The position numbers were made by a program, and so were the translations under genes. This document shows, one piece after another, positions 26,653 through 35,476 of a stretch of DNA of 36,657 bases. The first letter of the stretch is position 1. Every line of letters begins with the position of its first letter. The stretch is from Zhongshania aliphaticivorans. GTDB lineage: Bacteria > Pseudomonadota > Gammaproteobacteria > Pseudomonadales > Spongiibacteraceae. The stretch covers positions 75,357 through 112,013 of the forward strand of contig NZ_CACSIJ010000018.1 of the NCBI RefSeq assembly GCF_902705855.1, in the 5' to 3' direction. The notes under the pieces are model-generated. The model made no database searches, was not told the DNA's origin, and saw only the letters and a list, made by a program, of their open reading frames with translations.

Positions 26653-26670
26653 GCGTTCCCCAGCGCATAA

Positions 26671-26694
26671 AAAAGCCCGGTCAATGCCGGGCTT
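26671..26694 (-). terminator. Rho-independent terminator of gcvH
   Basis: AAGCCCGG/CCGGGCTT arms around a six-base loop. Read on the minus strand the stem is followed by TTTTTT after the gcvH stop. Read on the plus strand (after the HAD gene) it ends in CTTCTATC, a poor T run, so it serves gcvH mainly and perhaps both. Confidence 0.85.
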
Positions 26695-26715
26695 CTATCA
26701 AAACCTATAACAAGA

Positions 26716-27102
26716 TTACTCGTCGCACTGCTCGTCGTAGGCTTCTGCATCTAGCAAATTATCCAGCTCACTCAAATCAGAGGGCTGCATACGGAAAAAC
26801 CAACCATCGCTGTATGGGTATTCATTTACCGTTTCTGGACTTTCGTCTAAAGCCTCGTTCACTTCAATAATTTCGCCCGAAACCGGCGCATAAATATCTG
26901 AAGCCGCTTTTACAGACTCGACCACCGCAGCCTCGTCACCCTGAGAATACTCAGCGCCGACTTCCGGTAACTCGATAAACACCACGTCACCCAAGGCGTT
27001 CTGAGCGTGATAACTAATACCAACTGTAACCGTGCCGTCTGACTCAAGGCGCGCCCACTCGTGGCTGCTGGCGTATTTTAATTCGCTGGGGGTATTGCTC
27101 AT
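26716..27102 (-). CDS. gcvH: Glycine cleavage system H protein
   Basis: GcvH carries the lipoyl arm that shuttles the aminomethyl group between the P, T and L proteins of the glycine cleavage complex. The 128-residue protein shows the lipoylation Lys65 in [14 protein letters not shown], preceded by [12 protein letters not shown], and the terminal SDGWFFRM. gcvT and gcvP are not in the window on either side. The gene stands alone with its own terminator, next to the iron-transporter pair, similar to the region around gcvH1 in P. aeruginosa as I recall it. Confidence 0.95.
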   Translation of the reverse strand: MSNTPSELKYASSHEWARLESDGTVTVGISYHAQNALGDVVFIELPEVGAEYSQGDEAAVVESVKAASDIYAPVSGEIIEVNEALDESPETVNEYPYSDGWFFRMQPSDLSELDNLLDAEAYDEQCDE

Positions 27103-27174
27103 TTAAGGCCGTCCTCTACTGACGATACGTTAGATGTGCGCATTTTAACGCTGCTACCGACAAATACAAAGTGC

Positions 27175-28833
27175 TCAATGACTACTGCGACGGATACTGA
27201 TTATCACTGGAATTAATCCCGCCGCCACCAAGGCCAGTGCAGGCAGCGCTGCGAGCTGCCACTGCCCCTCTGCAGTCATCTCATAAATCCGCACCGCCAA
27301 GGTATCCCAACCATAGGGACGAAGCAGCAAAGTGGCTGGCATCTCTTTCATAACATCGACAAAAACCAAGACCATCGCGGTGAGCAACCCTGGGCGCAGC
27401 ATGGGCAAATATATCCGCCGCACTAATTCGCCACCGTTGGCGCCGAGGGTGCGCGCCGCTTCAGGCAGACTTGGGCGAATACGCTCAAGAGACGACTCCA
27501 AAGGCCCCGTCGCCACGGCCAAAAATCGAATCCAATACGCTGCCAACAGGGTGGCAATTGATCCCACCAAAATTGGCACCGGTGACATGCCAAGCACTCT
27601 CTGCAGGGGGATAAATACCTGATTATCAATAAAGGTAAACGACAGCATAATTCCCACCGCCAATACTGAGCCTGGCAATGCGTAGCCCAACTGCGCCATA
27701 TTAAAAAAACCACCGCGCTTTACTTGGCGTCGATTAAAAGCCAAAACCAGCGCCAAAAATACCGTAATCAAGGCCGCAAGCCCCGCCAGTATCACGGTGT
27801 GCTGCACTAGCTCAAAAAAACGAGTGTTTAATTGCACCGCGCCTTCATCGATCGCCCACAACATCAGCTGTAACACGGGCAATACAAAGGCCACTGCCAG
27901 CACAGAACTGCAGGCAGCAGTCATTGCCCAGGCTTTAACGGGCGTGACTGGAAATCGGTAGCGATGCTGTAAACGGCTGCCCTGAACAAAGCGACGACCA
28001 CCGCGCGAGCGCCGCTCGGCAAACAAGGTTAAGGCAACAAACAACAGCAATATTGAAGCAAGCTGCGCCGCCGCCTGAATATTGAAAAAGCCAAACCACG
28101 CTTTATAAATTGCCGTGGTAAAGGTGTCGTAATTAAACACCGCCACGGTACCAAAGTCGGCGAGGGTTTCCATCATCGCCAAGCTCACGCCGGCAACAAT
28201 AGCGGGGCGCGCCATTGGCAGCGCAACGCGATAAAATGCCTGCCAAGGATTACAGCCCAAAACGCGCGCAGCTTCGGTGGTATCACTGCTTTGAGAAAGG
28301 AAAGCACTGCGCGCCAGCATATAAACATAGGGGTATAAAACTAAGGCAAACACCACAATCACCGTGGCGGCATTGCGAACATCCATGCTGCCGTACTGCT
28401 GACCAAACTGCAGTCTTAAAAAGCTCTGTAGCGGGCCACCAAAATCAAACACCCCGAGAATAACAAAGGCCATTACGTAGGCGGGCACCGCCATCGGCAG
28501 CATCAATAGCCACTCGAACCACGCTCGGCCGGGAAACTCGCACATCACCGTAAACCAAGCCAAACCAATGCCCAAAATGCTGACCAGCAAGCCCACCCCC
28601 ACCAATAACAGCAGGGTGTTAAATAATAAACTTCCAAGCTGGGTCGCGATTAAATGCTGCCAAACCTCGGTTTGCGAGGAGCCCCAGCTCAGCACTACCA
28701 CCAAGATCGGCGCCATCACAGCCAGCACCGCAGCCACACCAATTACACGCAAAAACCACAACGCCGCGCTTGATCGGCGCGGCGCTGCAGGCGTCTGAGA
28801 AAACGCGGTTACTGGAGATGGCGCAACTGGCAC
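27175..28833 (-). CDS. fbpB: Ferric iron ABC transporter permease (FbpB/AfuB type)
   Basis: A 552-residue fused permease with about twelve membrane helices in two homologous halves. Each half carries an ABC-permease EAA loop: EAARVLGCNPWQAFYRVALP in the first and EAARTLGANGGELVRRIYLP in the second. The length and double-EAA layout match the FbpB/SfuB iron family. It starts with GTG at 28833 directly after the fbpA TGA (TGAGTG), so it is translationally coupled. The ATP-binding subunit (fbpC) expected downstream is missing; gcvH follows with its own unit. The substrate is inferred from the adjacent binding protein and its Fur box. Confidence 0.92.
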   Translation of the reverse strand: MPVAPSPVTAFSQTPAAPRRSSAALWFLRVIGVAAVLAVMAPILVVVLSWGSSQTEVWQHLIATQLGSLLFNTLLLLVGVGLLVSILGIGLAWFTVMCEFPGRAWFEWLLMLPMAVPAYVMAFVILGVFDFGGPLQSFLRLQFGQQYGSMDVRNAATVIVVFALVLYPYVYMLARSAFLSQSSDTTEAARVLGCNPWQAFYRVALPMARPAIVAGVSLAMMETLADFGTVAVFNYDTFTTAIYKAWFGFFNIQAAAQLASILLLFVALTLFAERRSRGGRRFVQGSRLQHRYRFPVTPVKAWAMTAACSSVLAVAFVLPVLQLMLWAIDEGAVQLNTRFFELVQHTVILAGLAALITVFLALVLAFNRRQVKRGGFFNMAQLGYALPGSVLAVGIMLSFTFIDNQVFIPLQRVLGMSPVPILVGSIATLLAAYWIRFLAVATGPLESSLERIRPSLPEAARTLGANGGELVRRIYLPMLRPGLLTAMVLVFVDVMKEMPATLLLRPYGWDTLAVRIYEMTAEGQWQLAALPALALVAAGLIPVIISIRRSSH

Positions 28834-29865
28834 TCAGCGATATCCCTGTCTGTCCATTATGCGAATTGCGTCGCCCTGCAGACGGCCGGCTTCGCTAAGG
28901 GGCATGGTATCAGCCTTAAAACTGCCCCACTGCTCAATCAGTTCAGACGGCGCGGTTTTATCGTTCACAGGATACTCCTGATTCAAGTGCGCAAAATCGT
29001 ATTGCGCCGACGGACCAGACAACCATTCCAATAAGCGCAGAGCATCTTCCTTATGCTTGCTGGCCTTGGTTATACCGGCGCCAGACACATTCACATGCGT
29101 ACCGCGAGCTGCAACACCCTCACCGGCTTGGTTAGCCCAGAACAAGCCCACCGGCAAATCAGGATTATCAGCTAGCATACGGGCCAAATAATAGGTGTTC
29201 ACCAAACCGACATCGCACTGCCCAGCGTCAATCGCTTCAACCACTTTATTGTCGCTGGCAAACGGCGCCACCGCCAAATTATTTACCCAAGCACCCACAG
29301 TCTCTTCGGCTTTGTCCGCGCCAAGAGCAACAATCATGCTGGCAACCAGCGATTGGTTATACACTTTTTTGGAGGTGCGCAAACACAGGCGACCATTCCA
29401 TTTTGGGTCGGCCAAATCTTCGTAACCCGCCAGCTCCTCGGGCTTAACCCGCTCAGTAGAATAAATAATGGTGCGGGCGCGAATAGAAACTCCGTACCAG
29501 CGCCCCTGCTCATCGCGCAAGGCCGGTGGAATATTATTTGTTAACACCTCTGACTGCACGGGCTGCAAAACACCCATTTCTGCGGCATGCCACAGATTTC
29601 CAGCATCGACAGTAATTAACATATCCGCAGGGGAGTTCTCGCCCTCAGCCTTTAGACGCGCCAATAACGGCCCCGCCTCGTCGGTGACGTAGCGAATGTT
29701 AATACCAGTTTCCTTGGTAAAGTCGTCGAAGATAGGTTTGATCAGCTGCTCTATCCGCGAGCTATAAATCACTAATTCTGGGCCCTTGGCGGCAGGTGGC
29801 TCACTATTGCCACAGGCAGCTAGAACTAGGGTTGCTACTACGATCAGCGCGATATTTCGCATCAT
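28834..29865 (-). CDS. fbpA: Ferric iron ABC transporter substrate-binding lipoprotein (FbpA type)
   Basis: A 343-residue periplasmic binding protein. The signal peptide ends in a lipobox LVLAAC (Cys18), so it is anchored as a lipoprotein. The mature part shows LVIYSSRIEQLIKPIFDDFTK, PADMLITVDAGNLWHA and QCDVGLVNTYYLARM. In the last, the adjacent Tyr225-Tyr226 correspond to the iron-binding tyrosine pair of FbpA. It delivers ferric iron to the FbpB permease encoded next. A Fur box and promoter lie just upstream, so it should be repressed by iron. Start ATGATG at 29865/29862 with GAGAGG upstream. Confidence 0.94.
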   Translation of the reverse strand: MMRNIALIVVATLVLAACGNSEPPAAKGPELVIYSSRIEQLIKPIFDDFTKETGINIRYVTDEAGPLLARLKAEGENSPADMLITVDAGNLWHAAEMGVLQPVQSEVLTNNIPPALRDEQGRWYGVSIRARTIIYSTERVKPEELAGYEDLADPKWNGRLCLRTSKKVYNQSLVASMIVALGADKAEETVGAWVNNLAVAPFASDNKVVEAIDAGQCDVGLVNTYYLARMLADNPDLPVGLFWANQAGEGVAARGTHVNVSGAGITKASKHKEDALRLLEWLSGPSAQYDFAHLNQEYPVNDKTAPSELIEQWGSFKADTMPLSEAGRLQGDAIRIMDRQGYR

Positions 29866-29895
29866 CCAAGCCTCTCACAAGAAAATCGGGCGTAG

Positions 29896-29912
29896 ATGAT
29901 AATTATTATCAT
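29896..29912. promoter_or_regulatory. Fur box of fbpAB
   Basis: ATGATAAT-T-ATTATCAT is a perfect 8-1-8 inverted repeat that contains the 7-1-7 Fur core TGATAAT-N-ATTATCA. It overlaps the -10 hexamer of the fbpA promoter, the classic position for iron-dependent repression. Confidence 0.92.
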
Positions 29913-29924
29913 TAAACTTCTCAA
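29896..29924 (-). promoter_or_regulatory. Sigma-70 promoter of fbpAB
   Basis: On the minus strand, TTGAGA (29924-29919) and TATCAT (29901-29896) are 17 bases apart, each matching consensus at 5 of 6 positions. The -10 lies inside the Fur box. The start of transcription would be about 25 bases upstream of the fbpA ATG. Confidence 0.75.
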
Positions 29925-29998
29925 TGAATTCCACGATTTATTCTGTAATGAATGTTAACGGCGGCGCAAATTAGTCCTGCTCTTCGCCGACTTTAAAA

Positions 29999-31231
29999 CT
30001 AGGGTTTGTCTGACAAGCCCATTGCCTTGGCAATAATCTGTCGTTTCAGAGGCAGCGCCGAATCCAACCAACGCATACCGGTATTACGCAATAAGCGCAG
30101 TGGCATGACCGGCGTTTCAAACAAATGCTGGAACCCCTCCATCATTGCCATCATCGCCAAATTGCCGCCTTTGCGCCGACGCTGATAACGGTTCAGCACC
30201 GAGGCGTCAAACAATGGCACACCGCGCTCGCAGGCGCGGCGACACTCCTGCGCAAAAACCGCCGCATCTTGAAAACCAAGATTGATACCCTGCCCCGCCA
30301 GCGGATGAATAGTGTGCGCCGCATCACCCAGCAATACCACACCATCACTAACGTAGTCCGCCGCGTGACGCTGTCTAAGCGGAAAACTAAAGCGGCGACT
30401 CGCGGCCAGCACTCGGCCTAAACGGTGCTCAAACTTAGCGGCCAGCTCGCGGCAAAAGTCATCATCGTCAAGTGACATTAAGTGCTCTGCGATATCCGGT
30501 TTAGCTGACCATACAATAGAACAATAACGCTGTTCAGCAGCGGTATCTGGCAGCGGCAGAAATGCCAGCGGGCCTTCCGGTAAGAAGCGCTGCCAAGCGG
30601 TATTGCTGTGGGGAAGCTCGGTCTCGACCGTGGCAACGATAGCGTGATGATGATAATCCCACTCCCGCGTAACAAAACCGGCCCACTCGCGAATTTTAGA
30701 ATTGGCGCCGTCGGCGGCAACCACCAGCGGACTGCGCACAACTCTGCCACCGGCTAAATGTAAACTAATCCCCGCCTGTTGCCGGCTCATGGTTTCAACC
30801 GGCATTCCGAAGAAGCATTTTACCCGCGCATTTTCCCGCAGATTATTAATCAACGATGCATTGATTAATCGATTTTCAACAATATGACCGAGCGCCGGGC
30901 GCCGCACTTCGCTGGCGGAAAAATGGATACGCCCAGTGCCTTCGCCGTCCCACACTTCCATATCGGTATAGGCGCAGGCGCGGCGGCTGGCGATGTCAGA
31001 CCAGGCACCAATCTCATCTAAAAACCCGCGAGAAGCGTCGGTAAGCGCGCTAACCCTGGCATCATAATCAAATACGCTTTCTTCAATTTGCGGCCAGCCT
31101 TCGCGAACCGCCTGCGCTTCAACTAAGGCAACTTTCAGCGGCAAATCTGCCACCGCCAAGGCCAGTGCCGCACCAGCCAAACCGGCGCCGACAATAACTA
31201 AATCAAAATCAGCAATATTCTCTGCCGACAT
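29999..31231 (-). CDS. ubiI: FAD-dependent ubiquinone biosynthesis hydroxylase, UbiI type
   Basis: A 410-residue flavoprotein monooxygenase of the UbiH/COQ6 family. The FAD dinucleotide motif GAGLAG is at 15-20, VVAADGANSKIREWAG carries the DG motif, and VVLLGDAAHTIHPLAGQGIN is the second FAD/NADH motif. In E. coli ubiI (visC) lies directly downstream of ubiH and makes the C5 hydroxylation of the ubiquinone ring. The same ubiI-ubiH-pepP-ygfB order here supports the name. Sequence alone does not separate UbiI from UbiF or UbiL/M. ATG at 31231, five bases after ubiH. Confidence 0.87.
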   Translation of the reverse strand: MSAENIADFDLVIVGAGLAGAALALAVADLPLKVALVEAQAVREGWPQIEESVFDYDARVSALTDASRGFLDEIGAWSDIASRRACAYTDMEVWDGEGTGRIHFSASEVRRPALGHIVENRLINASLINNLRENARVKCFFGMPVETMSRQQAGISLHLAGGRVVRSPLVVAADGANSKIREWAGFVTREWDYHHHAIVATVETELPHSNTAWQRFLPEGPLAFLPLPDTAAEQRYCSIVWSAKPDIAEHLMSLDDDDFCRELAAKFEHRLGRVLAASRRFSFPLRQRHAADYVSDGVVLLGDAAHTIHPLAGQGINLGFQDAAVFAQECRRACERGVPLFDASVLNRYQRRRKGGNLAMMAMMEGFQHLFETPVMPLRLLRNTGMRWLDSALPLKRQIIAKAMGLSDKP

Positions 31232-31236
31232 GCGTA

Positions 31237-32484
31237 TTACTCCGCTGCGGCACCGGGCAAAATACCCGCTGCTCTGGCTACAAACCGTGATTTTGCTGGG
31301 GGGCTAACATCCAACATGGAAAGACCCAAATTTCTGAGCAAGCTCAAGATCGGCTTGCGATTGCTGAAAATACCCGTCAATTGATCAGAGAAGGTCGTAG
31401 TAACTAGCTGATCTGCACGCTGACTTTTTGTATAGCTTTGCAGCAATGTTAAGTCACCTAAATTCTCGCCATTCGCATGCGCCTTCGCCACCAGACGACT
31501 TAAACACTCAACATCGCGCAAGGCTAAATTAAAGCCCTGACCAGCAACTGGGTGCAGCGAGTGCGCCGCATTCCCCAGCACAGCGACTTGCGCGCGCACC
31601 TGCTCCTCTGCCTGCATTAAGCGCAGCGGAAAGGCATTGCGCTGCCCGACTTTACGGAGCCGCCCCAGCCGATAACCAAAATTGCGTTGCAACTCAGCCA
31701 AAAACGCCTCATCAGACCAGCTCTCCACCTCGTCGGCCATTCCTTCAGGAAAGGTCCAAACTAAGGCTGAACGAGAAAGCCCCGAGTCATCCGTCACCAA
31801 GGGCAATAAGGCCAAGGGCCCCCTTTCGGTAAAGCGCTCGTAAGCGCAGCCACCGTGAGGCTTTTCAGTCGCCACATTGGCGATCACCGCCACTTGATGA
31901 TAATCATCAATGCTTGCGCCAATACCCAGTTGGGTGCGCAAACCGGAGTCCGCTCCGTCGGCAACCGCGACTAATTGCGTGCTTATTTCCCGAGAAGCAT
32001 CGCCCTCGCGCACGGATAAACTTGCATACCCTTTTGACACGGTCACCGATTCCACCGAAGCCGGTGACAAAAATTCAACACTGGTGTGTTGGCGAAGCCG
32101 ATTGAGCAAGACATTACCCAACCAAGCGTTCTCCACCACATAACCCAAGGCCGGCCAACCTTGGCTGGCGGCACTCATCAAAACACTGCCAAAGTGGCCG
32201 CGATCCGAAACGTGAACCTGCGAGATAGTGCAAATATGCTCTGCCAGTAGCGGCCACACCGCCAGCTCTTCGTATATTTGCGCGCTGCCAAACGACAGCG
32301 CCGTAGAGCGTGCATCAAAGCTTGGGCGATAAGCCGGTTTACCTTCGCCAACAGGCGGGAGCGGAAAATTCTCCACTACCAAAATCCGCAAACCGGCGCG
32401 GCTATAACTATCAAGGCATAACGCCAAGCTGGCGCCAACCATGCCGCCGCCAGCAATAACTATGTCGTAATCAGTGCGTGGCAA
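31237..32484 (-). CDS. ubiH: 2-octaprenyl-6-methoxyphenol hydroxylase UbiH
   Basis: A 415-residue FAD monooxygenase paralogous to its neighbour. GGGMVG opens the Rossmann fold (residues 12-17), VAVADGADSGLRTQLG is the DG motif, and VAVLGNAAHSLHPVAGQGFN is the second FAD motif (Asn where the paralogue has Asp in GDAAH, also common in UbiH). It acts in aerobic ubiquinone synthesis. The start is a TTG at 32484: GGAGG lies six bases upstream, there is no ATG before the essential glycine motif, and the gene overlaps the end of pepP by 14 bases. Confidence 0.88.
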   Translation of the reverse strand: MPRTDYDIVIAGGGMVGASLALCLDSYSRAGLRILVVENFPLPPVGEGKPAYRPSFDARSTALSFGSAQIYEELAVWPLLAEHICTISQVHVSDRGHFGSVLMSAASQGWPALGYVVENAWLGNVLLNRLRQHTSVEFLSPASVESVTVSKGYASLSVREGDASREISTQLVAVADGADSGLRTQLGIGASIDDYHQVAVIANVATEKPHGGCAYERFTERGPLALLPLVTDDSGLSRSALVWTFPEGMADEVESWSDEAFLAELQRNFGYRLGRLRKVGQRNAFPLRLMQAEEQVRAQVAVLGNAAHSLHPVAGQGFNLALRDVECLSRLVAKAHANGENLGDLTLLQSYTKSQRADQLVTTTFSDQLTGIFSNRKPILSLLRNLGLSMLDVSPPAKSRFVARAAGILPGAAAE

Positions 32485-33802
32485 GACGCGCCTCCGCCAT
32501 TAAGGCCTCTATCTCATCCGCTTCTTTTGGCACCGCCGCGGTCAAAATCTCGCAGCCGGTTTTCGTTACCGCTACATCGTCTTCAATGCGAATACCAATA
32601 CCACGCCATTTCGCATCGACATTGCTATTGTCCGGCGCCACATAAATACCCGGTTCAACGGTAAGCACCATACCCTCTTCAAGTACTCGCCACTCACCAC
32701 CGACTTTATAATCGCCAACATCATGCACATCCATACCCAACCAATGGCCGGCACGGTGCATATAAAAGGGCTTATAGGCCTCGGCGCTAATAAGTGCGCT
32801 TACATCGCCACTCAGCAAACCTAATTTCACCAAGCCCTCGGTAATTACGCGGACAGTCTCGTCGTGGGGTTGATTCCAATGATTACCGGGTTTTACCGCA
32901 GCAATAGCGGCTTTTTGCGCATCCAAGACCACCTCATATAAGGCCCGCTGCTCTGCGCTAAACCGACCATTGGCGGGAAAGGTTCGGGTAATATCAGCGG
33001 CGTAGTAATGCAACTCGCAGCCGGCATCAATCAATACCAGATCGCCGTCGCGGGCCTCACAGCTATTCTCAACATAATGTAGAATGCAGCCATTTTTACC
33101 CGCACCAACAATAGTGCTGTATGCCGGAAAACGTGCGCCATTGCGCCCAAATTCATGGAGGATTTCGGCTTCAAGCTGATACTCATAAACGCCGGGACGG
33201 CAGGCGCGCATGGCGCGGCTGTGAGCTTCGGCGGAAATTTCGCCCGCCTTACGCATCACTTTTAACTCGGCGGCAGATTTATACAAACGCAGATCATGTA
33301 AATGATGATCTAAATCCAAGAACTCACCCGGAGGCTGCGCGCCGGTGCGAACCTTGGAGCGAATAACATTCACCCACTGCATTACCTGCTGATCAAATTC
33401 GGTGTGGCGGCCCATAGCGTAGTAAACGCGCTGACGCCCTTCTAACAGGCCCGGTAATATGTCGTCGATATCACTGATGGGAAAGGCATCGTCGGCACCG
33501 TATTCAGAACACGCCCCCTCCGGCCCCGCTCGATATCCGGTCCAGAGCTCCATTGCCGGATCGCGGTCGCGGCAGAACAACACGTACTCGCCGCTCGCTC
33601 GCCCCGGCAGCAGTACCAACACCGCATCCGGCTCATCAAAACCCGTTAAGTAATAAAAATCGCTGTCTTGACGAAAAGCGTACTCAGAATCTCGGTTGCG
33701 AGTGAGCATTTTGGCAGAAGGTACAACAGCAATGCTGTCGGGCTCCATCAGCGCCATCAAATTTTTGCGGCGACGGGCGAATTCCTGCTTACTAATCGTC
33801 AT
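32471..33802 (-). CDS. pepP: Xaa-Pro aminopeptidase PepP
   Basis: PepP removes an N-terminal residue followed by proline and needs two Mn ions. The 443-residue protein has the N-terminal domain opening ISKQEFARRRKNLMALM and DSDFYYLTGFDEPDAVLVL. The pita-bread catalytic domain has metal ligands visible in LVLIDAGCELHYYAADITRT (two Asp), HRAGHWLGMDVHD (His), TVEPGIY (Glu) and IRIEDD (Glu). I start at the ATG at 33802; the longer frame begins with a TTG and adds residues not found in the family. Upstream of ubiH and downstream of ygfB as in E. coli. Confidence 0.95.
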   Translation of the reverse strand: MTISKQEFARRRKNLMALMEPDSIAVVPSAKMLTRNRDSEYAFRQDSDFYYLTGFDEPDAVLVLLPGRASGEYVLFCRDRDPAMELWTGYRAGPEGACSEYGADDAFPISDIDDILPGLLEGRQRVYYAMGRHTEFDQQVMQWVNVIRSKVRTGAQPPGEFLDLDHHLHDLRLYKSAAELKVMRKAGEISAEAHSRAMRACRPGVYEYQLEAEILHEFGRNGARFPAYSTIVGAGKNGCILHYVENSCEARDGDLVLIDAGCELHYYAADITRTFPANGRFSAEQRALYEVVLDAQKAAIAAVKPGNHWNQPHDETVRVITEGLVKLGLLSGDVSALISAEAYKPFYMHRAGHWLGMDVHDVGDYKVGGEWRVLEEGMVLTVEPGIYVAPDNSNVDAKWRGIGIRIEDDVAVTKTGCEILTAAVPKEADEIEALMAEARLATH

Positions 33803-33911
33803 GTTGTTCTCATTACCTAAGAAATATGGGCGCAAGCGCCAATGGGTTTATTCGCAAAAGCTTATCACGGCTTAAGGTCGGCCAGTGGCAAAAATACCTT
33901 AGCTGTGAGGA

Positions 33912-34493
33912 TCAATGCAGGCGGGGCGGATTGGCCTCGCCTTCTTGCTGAACACCGCCATTGCATTCAACAAAAATAGTCATCGCCGCAACCCGAACGT
34001 ACTCACACACCGCAAAGTAGTCTTGCTCTCCATCTTCATCGGTATGCTCATCGGGCGACACCTGCGCGATGGCGGCAATATCACTAATCGCCTCTGTTAA
34101 ATCCGCAGAATAGGCATTTTGCTTATCGACGCTCTTCTGCTTGCCAGCCATCGCAAAGCCCGTCAAATAGCCTTGGCACCACTGACCAAGACTGGCAATG
34201 CGCTGATCCAAGTCGAATTCATCGTCGGGCAGCAATAAATCTAAGCTCATCTCGCCTGATTCCATGCCGTCCAGCGCAGCACTATACACCGCGTACAGCG
34301 CTTCGCTCTGCTCAGGGTCTGGGGTTTCGCAATCTAGCAAATCAATACAATGCTTAAGCCAAGCATCTGCGCTTATCCGACCACCCACCGACACAAACCC
34401 CGCCGCATAGCCATGCAACTCAGCTGGGGGCTGCAAAGCTCCCAAGCTCAAAAATAAATTAGCGAGATCGTCGTGCTCTAAACTAGCGGTCAT
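33912..34493 (-). CDS. YgfB/YecA (UPF0149) family protein
   Basis: A 193-residue acidic, helical protein of the UPF0149 family. Diagnostic stretches are LHGYAAGFVSVGGRISADAW near the N-terminus, LGQWCQGYLTGFAMAGKQ in the middle and DYFAVCEYVRVAAMTIFVE at the C-terminus. In P. aeruginosa the orthologous gene has been described as a modulator of beta-lactamase-related gene expression through AlpA; whether that holds here is unknown. First gene of the ygfB-pepP-ubiH-ubiI run, divergent from the zapA unit. Ribosome binding site GGAAAT. Confidence 0.9.
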   Translation of the reverse strand: MTASLEHDDLANLFLSLGALQPPAELHGYAAGFVSVGGRISADAWLKHCIDLLDCETPDPEQSEALYAVYSAALDGMESGEMSLDLLLPDDEFDLDQRIASLGQWCQGYLTGFAMAGKQKSVDKQNAYSADLTEAISDIAAIAQVSPDEHTDEDGEQDYFAVCEYVRVAAMTIFVECNGGVQQEGEANPPRLH

Positions 34494-34662
34494 TAATACA
34501 TTTCCGTTAATACATCATAGGCCGGCAATGGTAGCGCCGAAGCCAGATAAAATCGAATATCGATATTATGGGCATACAAGCCCACCTTAATTACATTGAC
34601 CCACCTGCAGGGCCCGCTCTACTATTATCCAATATCTTTCTACAAACGGACGCAATCTAAAG

Positions 34663-34872
34663 ATGGATCAGCGACAGTTGCAACTTTTGGAACGAAAAGT
34701 AGACGAAATTGTCCAGTTGTGTGAGCAATTAGACAAGGAAAATCGCGCCTTAAAAGCGGACGCCCTCCACTGGCGTTCTGAGCGCGAACAACTGATCGAA
34801 AAAACAGATATTGCCCGCGCGAAAGTTGAATCCATGATTCAGCGCCTGCGCGCGCTGGAGAAAGAGTCGTGA
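34663..34872 (+). CDS. Small coiled-coil protein of the TIGR02449 family
   Basis: A 69-residue protein, almost entirely a heptad-patterned coiled coil (LLERKVDEIVQLCEQLDKEN, then RSEREQLIEKTDIARAKVES). It sits directly upstream of zapA and overlaps it (GTGA). Proteins of this family occupy the same place in Pseudomonas and are thought to be ZapB-like division factors, but this is a neighbourhood inference. Divergent from ygfB with 169 bases between. Confidence 0.8.
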   Translation: MDQRQLQLLERKVDEIVQLCEQLDKENRALKADALHWRSEREQLIEKTDIARAKVESMIQRLRALEKES

Positions 34873-35177
34873 GCACGAACACCATCAGCATAAAAATATT
34901 AGACAAAGAATATCAAGTGGCCTGCCCACCCGAAGAGCAAGTTGCGCTAATGCAAGCAGGGCAATTTCTCGACCAAAAAATGCGCGGCATTCGCACCTCA
35001 GGCAAAGTCATTGGACTTGAGCGCATCGCTGTTATGGCGGCGTTGAATATCAGCTACGAAATGCTCCAAGCCAAACAAAATGCCACCCCAACCGAAGCGG
35101 AAACCCAAACAGTAAACCGCATTAGCGACAAAGTTGAACAAACCTTACAACGCTGCAAGCAGCTAGATATTAGCTAG
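34869..35177 (+). CDS. zapA: Cell division protein ZapA
   Basis: ZapA binds FtsZ and bundles protofilaments in the Z ring. The 102-residue protein shows the family start ISIKILDKEYQVACPPEEQ, then LDQKMRGIRTSGKVIGLERI and VMAALNISYEML, and a C-terminal coiled coil. The start is GTG at 34869, overlapping the TGA of the preceding gene as GTGA, so translation is coupled. It precedes the 6S RNA gene, the conserved zapA-ssrS-ygfA order. Confidence 0.93.
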   Translation: MSTNTISIKILDKEYQVACPPEEQVALMQAGQFLDQKMRGIRTSGKVIGLERIAVMAALNISYEMLQAKQNATPTEAETQTVNRISDKVEQTLQRCKQLDIS

Positions 35178-35296
35178 GCCGCCGATACTAGTTCGGTAAA
35201 GCAAACACCCACTGAGATAATCAAATTAGTGTAAACAGACATATCCCCTTATAGGTCCACCCTGTTATTAGACAAAGCCAAGCGGTATACTTTGTT

Positions 35297-35476
35297 ACAC
35301 CCTGGGATATTAGCTAGGCTGCTTAGACCCCTGAGCCGATGCTTTTTACCCCGGAGGGCTTTAGCCGAGATTGGTGTGCATGTCCGCTTGTCGGAAAGCC
35401 TAAAAATCTTGCGGAGAACTCCACCTTGAACCGCTGGGTTCAAGGGCCACGTAGCCGGCGGTATCTTGGGGCCTAT
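35297..35476 (+). ncRNA. ssrS: 6S RNA
   Basis: 6S RNA mimics an open promoter and sequesters sigma-70 RNA polymerase, mainly in stationary phase. The roughly 180-base length, the conserved ACCCCTGAGCCGAT at 35327-35340, and the CACCTTGAAC and GGGTTCAAGG hairpin arms near 35422-35445 match E. coli 6S RNA closely. The terminal stem closes between CCCTGGGATA at the 5' side and TATCTTGGGG at the 3' side. A -10 box TATACT (35286-35291) lies six bases before the proposed 5' end; the -35 is weak. Position between zapA and the cyclo-ligase gene is the conserved one. Ends are estimated by comparison, within a few bases. Confidence 0.93.

Noticed and set aside
26671-26694. Strong terminator for the HAD gene on the plus strand
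   Set aside because: The plus-strand side lacks a proper T run; it is assigned mainly to gcvH.
33829-33841. GGCGCAAGCGCC palindrome upstream of pepP
   Set aside because: Two-base loop and no T run; not a terminator, and no known regulator site recognised.
34640-34906. Minus-strand frame with a hydrophobic start opposite the zapA-upstream gene
   Set aside because: Antisense to two well-supported coding regions; an artefact of their codon composition.
35249-35443. Minus-strand open frame of 64 codons between zapA and ygfA
   Set aside because: It lies almost wholly within the 6S RNA gene and has no ribosome binding site or family resemblance.
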